This document shows positions 7,075-13,439 of a stretch of 16,016 bases of DNA, piece by piece (the stretch's first letter is position 1; each line of letters starts with the position of its first letter). The DNA comes from CAZHTS01 sp964535315 (GTDB lineage: Bacteria > Chloroflexota > Anaerolineae > Anaerolineales > Anaerolineaceae). The position numbers were made by a program, and so were the translations under genes. The notes beneath the pieces are model-generated. The model had not been told where the DNA came from. It did not search any database and worked only from the letters and a program-made list of their open reading frames with translations. The DNA is taken from assembly GCA_964535315.1 (NCBI GenBank), contig CAZHTS010000099.1, forward strand, positions 1-16,016, read 5' to 3'.

Positions 7075-7332
7075 ATGCCAGCGGGAACACCAGTCAATCG
7101 CCAATGGGTCGTTGTCTTACACGATGGCTCAGTCGTCATCGATTGGGGAAACAACGTTTTTCAAGATACGTTGAGTGGAAATTTTATTTCTTGCAGTGAG
7201 GCGCAGATCAGCCACACCATCCGCGAGGCGGAGCTGGATTGGCTGAAGCGCTCCGGGCAGGTGGCCGACTTCGACGATCGTCTGGCCTACTTCCTGGGAT
7301 TGCCAGAACGCCCGATACGCACCATCGATTGA
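7075..7332 (+). CDS. Conserved-looking 85-residue protein, function unknown
   Basis: Not recognised. The ATG at 7075 has GAGAGG 6 bases upstream; a longer reading from 6994 would overlap the rrf2 gene and lacks such a site. The N-terminal half reads as short beta strands (RQWVVVLHDGSVVIDWGNNVFQ), and the C-terminal half as helix (SEAQISHTIREAELDWLKRSG, then FDDRLAYFLGLPE). One Cys only, no signal peptide, no membrane segment, acidic overall. Position directly behind rrf2 on the same strand suggests it is in the same transcript and is either regulated by or works with that regulator. Coding status is supported by the start context and by protein-like composition. Confidence 0.7.
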   Translation: MPAGTPVNRQWVVVLHDGSVVIDWGNNVFQDTLSGNFISCSEAQISHTIREAELDWLKRSGQVADFDDRLAYFLGLPERPIRTID

Positions 7333-7354
7333 AACCGGCGCCAGCCGTTTTCTT

Positions 7355-7380
7355 CCCGCCCGCCGGGCGGGTGCTATGTT
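7355..7380 (+). promoter_or_regulatory. GC hairpin plus extended -10-like element
   Basis: CCCGCCC-GCC-GGGCGGG (7355-7371) is a perfect 7-bp stem with a 3-base loop, followed by TGC-TATGTT (7372-7380), which resembles an extended -10. No good U-run follows the hairpin. It could be a weak terminator of the rrf2 unit, or part of a promoter for the downstream three-gene run. Both readings are tentative. Confidence 0.35.
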
Positions 7381-7397
7381 TTAAGCGTGGAGGCCTG

Positions 7398-8030
7398 ATG
7401 AATACGACCACAAAGTTATCCTGGCTGATCCACCCGGCGGCGTTTGCCGCCACCCTGCTGCTCGTCGTGCTGGCGGGGCTGACCGCCCCACGCGAACAGA
7501 CTCTGGGCGCCAACCTGGGCCTGATCCTGGTGCACGGCGCCTGGGCCTGGTGCGGGCAGATCGTCTTTGGCCTGGCGGCGTTGGCCGGGCTGTTGGCGCT
7601 GGCGCTGCGCCGCCCACTCTGGCAGCGCCTGACGCTGATCCTGGGGCGCAGCGGCCTGGCCTTCTGGCTGACCTATCTGCCCCTGGCGCTGCTGGTCATG
7701 CAGCTCAACTGGGGTGGACTGTTCCTGGATGAGCCTCGCTGGCGCATCCCTTTTACCTTTGGCGTGGTTGGGGTGTTGCTGCAAATCGGGTTGACGCTCA
7801 CCAACCGGCCACAAATCACTGCCGCCGCCAATCTGGCCTTCGGCCTGGCCCTGTGGTGGGCGCTGCGCAGCGCCGGCAACGTCCTGCACCCCGAAGCGCC
7901 CATCGGGTCTGAGGCGGGGAGCATCCCATTGGTGTTCGCCGTCCTGCTGGGGCTGGCGCTGCTGCTGGCGGCGCAGTTCAGCCTGTGGCAGTGGCGGCGG
8001 CTGACCGGCGCAGCGGATGAGGCGCAATGA
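7398..8030 (+). CDS. Six-helix membrane protein, CcmC/CcsA-like (divergent)
   Basis: A 210-residue protein with about six hydrophobic segments (near 12-29, 38-70, 84-102, 117-135, 141-157, 175-195). Order and residues recall the CcmC/CcsA heme-handling family: VHGAWAW (44-50) sits where CcmC has the HVPSAW-type motif, NWGGLFLDEPRW (104-115) where CcmC has the WWD signature, and WWALRSAGNVLHPEAPIG (153-170) where CcmC has WW(R/N)TLHQP. H45 and H164 are 119 residues apart, close to the 124 between H60 and H184 of E. coli CcmC. The WWD block is degraded, so heme handling is inference; it may be an uncharacterised paralogue. GGAGG lies 4 bases before the ATG. It overlaps the MFS gene by 4 bases. 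Confidence 0.55.
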   Translation: MNTTTKLSWLIHPAAFAATLLLVVLAGLTAPREQTLGANLGLILVHGAWAWCGQIVFGLAALAGLLALALRRPLWQRLTLILGRSGLAFWLTYLPLALLVMQLNWGGLFLDEPRWRIPFTFGVVGVLLQIGLTLTNRPQITAAANLAFGLALWWALRSAGNVLHPEAPIGSEAGSIPLVFAVLLGLALLLAAQFSLWQWRRLTGAADEAQ

Positions 8031-9178
8031 CGCCCCGCATCCGCCTGCTGATTGTCCTGTTTGCCTTCACCCGCCTGGTGCTGAACAGCGCCTACCGCAT
8101 GATTTATCCGTTCATCAGCGCCTTCAGCCGCGGGCTGGGGGTCGATCTGCCCACCATTGCCATTATGCTCTCGGCGCGCTCGTTTGTCGGGGCGCTCGGC
8201 CCACTGCTTGCGCCCATTGCCGACCGGAGCGGGCGCAAGACCAACATGCTCCTCGGGCTGGGCATTTTCATCGTGAGTGCGGCAGCCGTTGCCGTGTGGC
8301 CCGGTTACACCACCTTTTTCGCCGCCATCGTGCTGGGCACGCTGGGTATGTACATCTATCTGCCCGCCATCCAGGCCTTCCTGGGCGACCAGGTGCCCTA
8401 CGAGCAGCGCGGCCGGGCCATCGCCATCACCGAATTGAGCTGGTCGTTGGCCGGGTTGATCGGCGTGCCGTTGATTGGGTTATTGATCGCCGCTCAGGGT
8501 TGGGCCGCTGGCTTTCCCATCCTGGCGGGCTGTGGGCTGCTGGCGTTTATCTTGCTGGTGCGGCTGGTGCCGGCGGTTCCGGCGCCCGGCGCCCAGGCAG
8601 ATAACGGCTTCTGGCACAGTCTCAGGCTGGTGTTCAGCCATCCCACCGCCCTGACCGGGCTGACGATGAGTCTGATGATGACCGCCGGCAACGAAATGAT
8701 CAGCATGATCTTTGGCGTGTGGCTGGAAGACACGTTTGCCCTGAAAATTGCCGCCCTGGGCGCCGCCTCGGCGGTGATCGGCGCGGCCGAACTGGGCGGC
8801 GAGACGTTGACCGGCGTCCTGGTCGACCGCGTGGGCAAGAAACGCTCCGTCCAGATCGGGCTGGCGGTTTGCAGCCTGTTCGCCCTGGCGCTGCCGCTGC
8901 TGGAAGGCCAGGTGTGGCTGGCCTTCGCCGGCCTGTTTTTTTACTACCTGGCGTTCGAGTACGCCCTGGTGAGCAGCCTGCCGTTGATGACCGAGATGCT
9001 GCCGGCGGCGCGCGCCACGTTGATGGCTGCCAATGTGGCGGCCTTCTCGATTGGGCGCGGCATCGCCGATCTGCTTTCGCCGCAGTTGTACGGCTGGGGC
9101 ATCGCTGCCTGCGCTGCGGCGTCGATCGGTTTCAACCTGCTGGCGTTGCTGGCGCTCAGTCGGGTAAAATTGAAGTAG
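8027..9178 (+). CDS. MFS transporter, 12 helices
   Basis: A 383-residue major-facilitator protein, all but its termini hydrophobic, with a short hydrophilic mid-loop (about 181-198). Motif A between helices 2 and 3 is clear (GPLLAPIADRSGRK, 58-71, with D66, R70, K71), and a degenerate copy appears in the second half (TLTGVLVDRVGKKR, 260-273). EQRGRA (126-131) matches the conserved motif after helix 4. It probably exports or imports a small molecule by proton coupling; the substrate is unknown. The ATG overlaps the preceding stop as ATGA, with GAGG 4 bases upstream, so translation is coupled to the CcmC-like gene. hutI begins 29 bases after its stop. Confidence 0.9.
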   Translation: MTPRIRLLIVLFAFTRLVLNSAYRMIYPFISAFSRGLGVDLPTIAIMLSARSFVGALGPLLAPIADRSGRKTNMLLGLGIFIVSAAAVAVWPGYTTFFAAIVLGTLGMYIYLPAIQAFLGDQVPYEQRGRAIAITELSWSLAGLIGVPLIGLLIAAQGWAAGFPILAGCGLLAFILLVRLVPAVPAPGAQADNGFWHSLRLVFSHPTALTGLTMSLMMTAGNEMISMIFGVWLEDTFALKIAALGAASAVIGAAELGGETLTGVLVDRVGKKRSVQIGLAVCSLFALALPLLEGQVWLAFAGLFFYYLAFEYALVSSLPLMTEMLPAARATLMAANVAAFSIGRGIADLLSPQLYGWGIAACAAASIGFNLLALLALSRVKLK

Positions 9179-9207
9179 TCTTTCACTTGCTTCTTGCGGA
9201 GAAAACC

Positions 9208-10455
9208 ATGCTCATCCATTCGGCTTCTCAATTGCTTACCCTGGCCGGCGGGCCGCAGCGCGGCGCGCAACTCGGCCAGTTAGGGCTGATCTCAGACGGC
9301 GCTGTGCTGGTGCGCGGCGAACAGATTGTCGCCACGGGCAGCAGCGCCGAACTGCGCGCCGCCTATCCCGACGAACCGGCGCTGGATGCCGGCGGGCGGG
9401 TGGTCATGCCCGGTTTTGTCGATCCACACACCCACCTGGTGTGGGCCGGCGACCGCGCCGCCGAGTTTGAGATGCGCCTGCAAGGCAAAACTTACCTGGA
9501 AATCCTGGCCGCCGGCGGCGGTATCCTCTCTACCGTGCGCGCCACCCGCAACGCCAGCATGGACGATCTGTTGGCCCAGACGCGCCGCCGCATGCACGGC
9601 CTGTTCCGCCACGGCACCACCACCGCCGAAGCCAAAACCGGCTACGGGCTGGATACGCCCAGCGAACTGTGTCAGTTAGAGGCGCTGCTGCGCCTGGACG
9701 CCGAGGGCCCGCTGGAACTGGCGCCGACCTTTCTGGGCGCGCACGCCATCGCCCCTGAGTACAAGGACGATCCACAGGGGTACACCGATCTGGTGTGCAA
9801 CGAGATGCTGCCCGCCGCCCACACCTGGTGGCAGGAGCATGCCGCCGGCCGGCCGCTGCCCTTCGTGGATGTATTCTGTGAGACGGGCGCCTTCACCCTG
9901 GCCCAATCGCGCCAGATTCTGACGGCCGCCCGAAGCCTGGGCTTCCCGCTCAAGATCCACGCCGACGAGTTCGACAACCTGGGCGGCGCCAGTCTGGCGG
10001 CCGAACTGGGCGCGGCTTCGGCCGATCATCTGGTCAAGACTTCACCCGCCGACATGGCCGCGCTGGCGGCCGGCGATACGGTGGCCGTCTCACTGCCGTG
10101 CACGCCGTTCGGCCTGGCCGACCCGCACTACACCCCCGCCCGTGACATCCTGGCCGCCAACGGGCTGCTGGCCATCGCCTCAGACATCAACCCCGGCACC
10201 GGCTGGTGCGAGAGCATGCAGTTCGTCATTGCCCTGGCCTGCCGCTATCTCAAGCTCACCCCGGCCCAGGCCATCGCCGCCGCCACAATCAACGCCGCCG
10301 CCGCCATCCGCCGCGCCGACCGGGTCGGTTCGCTGGAGGCCGGCAAACAGGCCGATTTGCTCATTTTGAGCGTGGACGATTACCGCCACCTGGGCTATCG
10401 CTTTGGCACCAACCTGGTGGCGCAGGTGATGAAGAAGGGCGTGTTATATTCTTGA
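9208..10455 (+). CDS. hutI: Imidazolonepropionase
   Basis: A 415-residue amidohydrolase that converts 4-imidazolone-5-propionate to N-formimino-L-glutamate, third step of histidine breakdown. Metal and catalytic residues match HutI: H74 and H76 (VDPHTHLVWAG), H251 and E254 (KIHADEF), H274 (ADHLVK), D326 (ASDINPGT). GTTTAEAKTGYGL (136-148) is diagnostic for the family, and the C-terminal beta-sandwich segment (GSLEAGKQADLLIL) is intact. Length equals that of known HutI. GGAG lies a few bases before the ATG at 9208; the region ahead in this frame lies within the MFS gene. No hutH, hutU, hutG or hutF is in the window, so the rest of the pathway must be elsewhere. Confidence 0.95.
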   Translation: MLIHSASQLLTLAGGPQRGAQLGQLGLISDGAVLVRGEQIVATGSSAELRAAYPDEPALDAGGRVVMPGFVDPHTHLVWAGDRAAEFEMRLQGKTYLEILAAGGGILSTVRATRNASMDDLLAQTRRRMHGLFRHGTTTAEAKTGYGLDTPSELCQLEALLRLDAEGPLELAPTFLGAHAIAPEYKDDPQGYTDLVCNEMLPAAHTWWQEHAAGRPLPFVDVFCETGAFTLAQSRQILTAARSLGFPLKIHADEFDNLGGASLAAELGAASADHLVKTSPADMAALAAGDTVAVSLPCTPFGLADPHYTPARDILAANGLLAIASDINPGTGWCESMQFVIALACRYLKLTPAQAIAAATINAAAAIRRADRVGSLEAGKQADLLILSVDDYRHLGYRFGTNLVAQVMKKGVLYS

Positions 10456-10472
10456 GGCACATGAGCGTGTAC

Positions 10473-10491
10473 ATCTACCGCAGCGCCTGCC
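10473..10491 (+). repeat. Direct repeat, left copy, flanking the gap cluster
   Basis: A 19-base word matching 10725-10743 at 18 of 19 positions (G/A at position 8). It begins 17 bases after the hutI stop. The pair brackets the micro-tandems and the assembly gap. Confidence 0.75.
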
Positions 10492-10505
10492 GGCAAAAGA
10501 CCTAA

Positions 10506-10529
10506 CGCAAAGGCGCAAGAGCGCAAAGA
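10506..10529 (+). repeat. 8-bp micro-tandem, three units of CGCAARRN type
   Basis: CGCAAAGG (10506-10513), CGCAAGAG (10514-10521), CGCAAAGA (10522-10529). Noncoding, just before the ATCCTG tandem. The two are probably parts of one composite intergenic repeat. Confidence 0.8.
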
Positions 10530-10541
10530 AAGCTCTTTAAA

Positions 10542-10568
10542 CATCCTGTATATCCTGCCCATCCTGTT
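10542..10568 (+). repeat. 9-bp ATCCTG micro-tandem, left of the gap
   Basis: CATCCTGTA, TATCCTGCC and CATCCTGTT follow each other exactly. The same 27 bases recur at 10687-10713, and the last two units at 3421-3438. Confidence 0.9.
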
Positions 10569-10569
10569 T

Positions 10570-10669
10570 NNNNNNNNNNNNNNNNNNNNNNNNNNNNNNN
10601 NNNNNNNNNNNNNNNNNNNNNNNNNNNNNNNNNNNNNNNNNNNNNNNNNNNNNNNNNNNNNNNNNNNNN
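10570..10669. other. Assembly gap of 100 Ns
   Basis: Exactly 100 N, the usual placeholder for a gap of unknown size. Near-identical repeat copies on both sides explain why assembly broke here. Nothing can be said about the missing bases; any reading frame crossing them is an artefact. The whole 347-bp interval 10456-10802 holds only repeats, the gap and the ada promoter. Confidence 0.97.
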
Positions 10670-10686
10670 AAGGAAATTTTTTAAAA

Positions 10687-10713
10687 CATCCTGTATATCC
10701 TGCCCATCCTGTT
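10687..10713 (+). repeat. 9-bp ATCCTG micro-tandem, right of the gap
   Basis: Identical over 27 bases to 10542-10568. The preceding bases differ: an AT-rich AGGAAATTTTTTAAAA here, against the 8-bp tandem and AGCTCTTTAAA on the left. Confidence 0.9.
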
Positions 10714-10724
10714 TAAGCACGACA

Positions 10725-10743
10725 ATCTACCACAGCGCCTGCC
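10725..10743 (+). repeat. Direct repeat, right copy, flanking the gap cluster
   Basis: Matches 10473-10491 at 18 of 19 bases. It lies between the right-hand tandem and the ada promoter. Confidence 0.75.
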
Positions 10744-10767
10744 CCCACTTTGACCGCAAGATTCGGA

Positions 10768-10796
10768 TTGGCGCAAGCGGGCAGAACGGGTATGAT
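10768..10796 (+). promoter_or_regulatory. ada promoter, predicted leaderless
   Basis: TTGGCG (10768-10773, 4 of 6), exactly 17 bp, then TATGAT (10791-10796, 5 of 6). Seven bases on is 10803, the A of the ada ATG. GCGCAA (10771-10776), overlapping the -35, and a second GCAAG at 10757-10761 recall the GCAA element of the E. coli Ada box, though they are short enough to be chance. Confidence 0.6.
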
Positions 10797-10802
10797 CAGA
10801 GC

Positions 10803-11879
10803 ATGGAAAACACACCCGTGCCCCACCCCCTGGATGAAGAAACCTGCTGGCAGGCGGTGCTGCAACGCGACCGGCGCTACGACGGGCAGTTTTACTACGG
10901 CGTACGTTCGACCGGAGTCTACTGCCGGCCCGGCTGCCCTGCCCGCCGGCCGCGCCGCGAGCAGGTGCGCTTCTTCGCCAGCCTGGCCGCCGCCGAACAG
11001 GCCGGCTATCGGCCGTGCAAACGCTGCCAGCCGCAACAGGCCAGCGACCCGCAGATCGAACTGGTGACCCGCGCCTGCCGGTTGATCGAGAACGCCGCCC
11101 AGCCGCCCCGCCTGACCGAATTAAGCGCCCAACTGGGGGTCAGCCCCTACCATCTGCAACGCCTGTTCAAGGCCATCACCGGCGTCAGCCCGCACCGCTA
11201 CGCCGCCCGGCTGCGTCTGGAACAGTTCAAAGAACAGGCGCGCCGCGCCCCCGACGTGACCAGCGCCCTGTACGAGGCCGGTTACAGCTCGAACAGCCGG
11301 CTGTATGAAAACGCCGCCCAACAACTGGGCATGACTCCGGCAGTCTATCGCCGGGGAGGAAACGACATGCAAATTCACTACACGATTGTCGATTGTCCCC
11401 TGGGCCGTTTGCTGGTTGCCGCCAGCCCCAAGGGTGTATGCGCCGTCAGCCTGGGGGACGATGACACAGCCCTGACAGACGCCCTGCACCGCGAATATCC
11501 CGCCGCCGCCCTATCCGGCGACGACGCCCGCCTGAACGAATGGGCCCGCTCGCTGGTCGCCCATTTGCAGGGCAGCCAGCCGCGCCTGGAACTGCCGCTG
11601 GACGTGCAGGCCAGCGCCTTCCAGTTGCAGGTGTGGGAAGAACTGCGCCGCATCCCGTACGGCGAGACGCGCAGTTACACCCAGGTGGCCGAGGCCATCG
11701 GCCGCCCCAGCGCGGTGCGCGCCGTGGCGCGCGCCTGCGCCACCAACCCCGCCGCGCTGCTCACCCCCTGTCACCGCGTGCTGCGCAGCGACGGCAGCCT
11801 GGGCGGCTATCGCTGGGGGCTGCAACGCAAACAGGCGCTGCTAGACGGCGAACAGCGGCGCACGTCCGCCGATGAATAA
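10803..11879 (+). CDS. ada: Bifunctional Ada: DNA alkylation repair methyltransferase and activator
   Basis: A 358-residue protein with all three parts of E. coli Ada (354 residues). The N-terminal zinc domain has C41, C45, C72 and C75 (VYCRPGCPA and PCKRCQP), which takes methyl groups from phosphotriesters and switches the protein to an activator. An AraC-type HTH follows (about 85-185; LGVSPYHLQRLFKAITGVSP). The C-terminal O6-methylguanine methyltransferase (about 190-350) has VWEELRRIPYGETRSYTQVA, the Arg-finger region, and the active-site TPCHRVL with C323. Every key residue is intact. No Shine-Dalgarno precedes the ATG, which coincides with the predicted transcription start. The gene ends 6 bases from the convergent PilZ gene, with no clear terminator between them. 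Confidence 0.95.
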   Translation: MENTPVPHPLDEETCWQAVLQRDRRYDGQFYYGVRSTGVYCRPGCPARRPRREQVRFFASLAAAEQAGYRPCKRCQPQQASDPQIELVTRACRLIENAAQPPRLTELSAQLGVSPYHLQRLFKAITGVSPHRYAARLRLEQFKEQARRAPDVTSALYEAGYSSNSRLYENAAQQLGMTPAVYRRGGNDMQIHYTIVDCPLGRLLVAASPKGVCAVSLGDDDTALTDALHREYPAAALSGDDARLNEWARSLVAHLQGSQPRLELPLDVQASAFQLQVWEELRRIPYGETRSYTQVAEAIGRPSAVRAVARACATNPAALLTPCHRVLRSDGSLGGYRWGLQRKQALLDGEQRRTSADE

Positions 11880-11885
11880 CGGCCC

Positions 11886-12233
11886 CTATTCGCGCAGGCC
11901 AAAATCGAAGTTGATCTGCTCGATGGCTGCGGCGTCTTCCGGGCTCATTTCCAGTAGATGAAAGCCGGTGTTGTAAAACAACGGGTCGATATCCGGCCGG
12001 CACCAGATACTGCGGGCCTCGAACTGCAAATAGGTGCGCTGCGGGTAAAAGCTCTCGGGTAGATCCATCCGCAGTGAAAACAAGACTCCGGTAGGAATAG
12101 GCGCCTCGCTGATCAGCATGGCGCCCTCAACGGTCAGATCGCATAAATATCCGAGCAAAACGCCCTTGCGGGTATCAAACACCCGCGAGTAAAACATCAA
12201 ATACCTGCGTTTGAGCTTCCTGCGTTCTTCCAT
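11886..12233 (-). CDS. Single-domain PilZ protein
   Basis: A 115-residue PilZ-fold protein. The c-di-GMP signature is present: RKLKR (5-9, RxxxR) in the N-terminal switch and DLTVEG (32-37, the D/NxSxxG motif with Thr for Ser). The beta-barrel follows (LFSLRMDLPE, LQFEARSIWCR, NTGFHLLEMS), then the usual C-terminal helix (PEDAAAIEQINFDF). PilZ proteins are cytoplasmic c-di-GMP receptors that act on motility, exopolysaccharide or other targets, and the Thr variant probably still binds. GGAGG 7 bases before the ATG at 12233 sets the start; the longer in-frame reading from 12332 would begin upstream of the promoter. No partner gene is adjacent. Confidence 0.87.
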   Translation of the reverse strand: MEERRKLKRRYLMFYSRVFDTRKGVLLGYLCDLTVEGAMLISEAPIPTGVLFSLRMDLPESFYPQRTYLQFEARSIWCRPDIDPLFYNTGFHLLEMSPEDAAAIEQINFDFGLRE

Positions 12234-12240
12234 CGGCTCA

Positions 12241-12245
12241 CCTCC
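12241..12245 (-). promoter_or_regulatory. PilZ ribosome binding site, decides the start
   Basis: GGAGG on the minus strand, 7 bases before the ATG at 12233. It rules out the longer reading from 12332. Confidence 0.75.
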
Positions 12246-12261
12246 GCGCGCGGTTATGTAT

Positions 12262-12290
12262 AGCATAGCGAATTTTGGGGCGCGCGACAA
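12262..12290 (-). promoter_or_regulatory. PilZ gene promoter
   Basis: Minus-strand TTGTCG (12290-12285), 17 bp, TATGCT (12267-12262), each 4 of 6. The predicted leader of about 20 bases carries the SD. Confidence 0.5.
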
Positions 12291-12355
12291 GGGGCAAACG
12301 CCGCGCCAGAGCATTTTGTGCATACGTGTCAATAAGAATCCAGGAAATTGTTAAC

Positions 12356-12383
12356 TTGACTCTGCCGTTGGCATCACTATACT
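12356..12383 (+). promoter_or_regulatory. Promoter of the ugp operon
   Basis: TTGACT (12356-12361, 5 of 6), 16 bp, TATACT (12378-12383, 5 of 6). Predicted start near 12390, leaving about 105 bases of leader before ugpA, in which I see no recognisable riboswitch. Confidence 0.75.
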
Positions 12384-12391
12384 TAGGTGAT

Positions 12392-12401
12392 ATCAATTGA
12401 T
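12392..12401. promoter_or_regulatory. Palindrome at +1 of the ugp operon, possible operator
   Basis: ATCAATTGAT is a perfect 10-bp palindrome sitting at the predicted transcription start, where a repressor such as a LacI or GntR type would block initiation. The regulator is not in the window. Confidence 0.4.
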
Positions 12402-12494
12402 TCGTGAGACATCAGCACATCCCCACCGGCGCACAGCGTGTACCCCCGCGCCAACCGGATTATTCCGCCCATCTTACCCCAAGGCGAAAGGCGA

Positions 12495-13439
12495 ATGGCG
12501 AATCCCACGACCTCTTTTCCAGCCGATATCTCCACCCCCAAAAAATTTGGGCTCACCGGTGTACAGCGACGCGAAACGCAAAAATTCTTGCAGGCCCTGC
12601 TGTACCTCTCCCCTTCACTGATCATCTTTGCCGCCTTTGTGTTCATCCCGCTCATCCGTTCCTTCTGGCTGAGCACCTATCTGACCGACCCAATCGGCCG
12701 CCCGGCAAAGTTTGTCGGGTTGTTAATGTACCAGCGGCTGTTCAGCACGCCGGCCTTCATGACCAGCCTGGAACGCTCGTTCCTGTTCGTGCTGTACACC
12801 GTGCCGACCACGCTGATCCTCTCGATGGTGCTGGCATTGTTGGGCAACCTGCGCCTCAAACGCATCGATATCTTCCGCATGTGTTTCTCGGTCACCATCG
12901 CCATCTCCGGCGCCACCGCTTCGTTGATGTTCCTGTACCTTTACCACCCCACGGTGGGGGTTAACTATCTGCTCGGTCTGCTGGGAATAGACGCCATTCC
13001 CTGGCTGGTCAGCGAAAAGACGGCGCTGTTTGCCGTGGCATTGACCACCACCTGGCTGCAAACCGGTCTGAACACGGTCATCCTGCTGGCCGCCATGCAA
13101 ACCATCCCGGACGAGCTATATGAAAGCGCCATGATCGACGGCGCCAACAGCTGGAACAAGTTCTGGCACATCACCCTGCCGCTGCTGTCTTCCACCCTGT
13201 TCTTCCTGCTGGTGGTGGATATCCTGGCCGCCTTCCAGACCTTTACCCCCATCCACGTCATGACCAGCGGCGGGCCGCTGGACTCGACCAACCTGCTGGT
13301 CTATTCGATCTACCGCGAGTTTTACTTCAACGGTAAATATGGGTTCGCCGCGGCGCAATCAATCATGTTGTTCTTTATCATGTTGATCCTGACCGTGATC
13401 CAGTTTGTCTTTGTCGAACGAAAGGTACACTACGAATGA
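12495..13439 (+). CDS. ugpA: ABC transporter permease, UgpA/MalF type
   Basis: First inner-membrane permease of a carbohydrate-uptake (CUT1) ABC importer. It has 314 residues and about six helices, the first near 34-56. The EAA coupling loop reads ELYESAMIDGANSW with ITLPL following (207-230); this loop docks on the ATPase. VMTSGGPLDST (255-265) is the conserved periplasmic-side motif of UgpA/MalF-type permeases. The ATG at 12495 follows AAGG-type purines; a longer reading from 12438 lacks a comparable site. It overlaps ugpE by 4 bases. Assignment to the Ugp subfamily comes mainly from the linked binding protein, so another glycerol-phosphate or sugar substrate remains possible. Confidence 0.9.
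   Translation: MANPTTSFPADISTPKKFGLTGVQRRETQKFLQALLYLSPSLIIFAAFVFIPLIRSFWLSTYLTDPIGRPAKFVGLLMYQRLFSTPAFMTSLERSFLFVLYTVPTTLILSMVLALLGNLRLKRIDIFRMCFSVTIAISGATASLMFLYLYHPTVGVNYLLGLLGIDAIPWLVSEKTALFAVALTTTWLQTGLNTVILLAAMQTIPDELYESAMIDGANSWNKFWHITLPLLSSTLFFLLVVDILAAFQTFTPIHVMTSGGPLDSTNLLVYSIYREFYFNGKYGFAAAQSIMLFFIMLILTVIQFVFVERKVHYE

Noticed and set aside
10506..10713. Possible CRISPR array in the repeat cluster
   Set aside because: The repeats are 8-9 bp without unique spacers, and no cas genes are present.
10502..10720. Minus-strand open frame running through the gap
   Set aside because: It reads through 100 unknown bases and low-complexity repeats, so it is an artefact.
11877..11894. Bidirectional terminator between ada and the PilZ gene
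   Set aside because: Only a 5-bp stem (GAATA/TATTC) without a T-run is present, too weak to call.
12390..12494. Riboswitch in the ugp leader
   Set aside because: No conserved riboswitch core or terminator-like hairpin could be recognised in these 105 bases.
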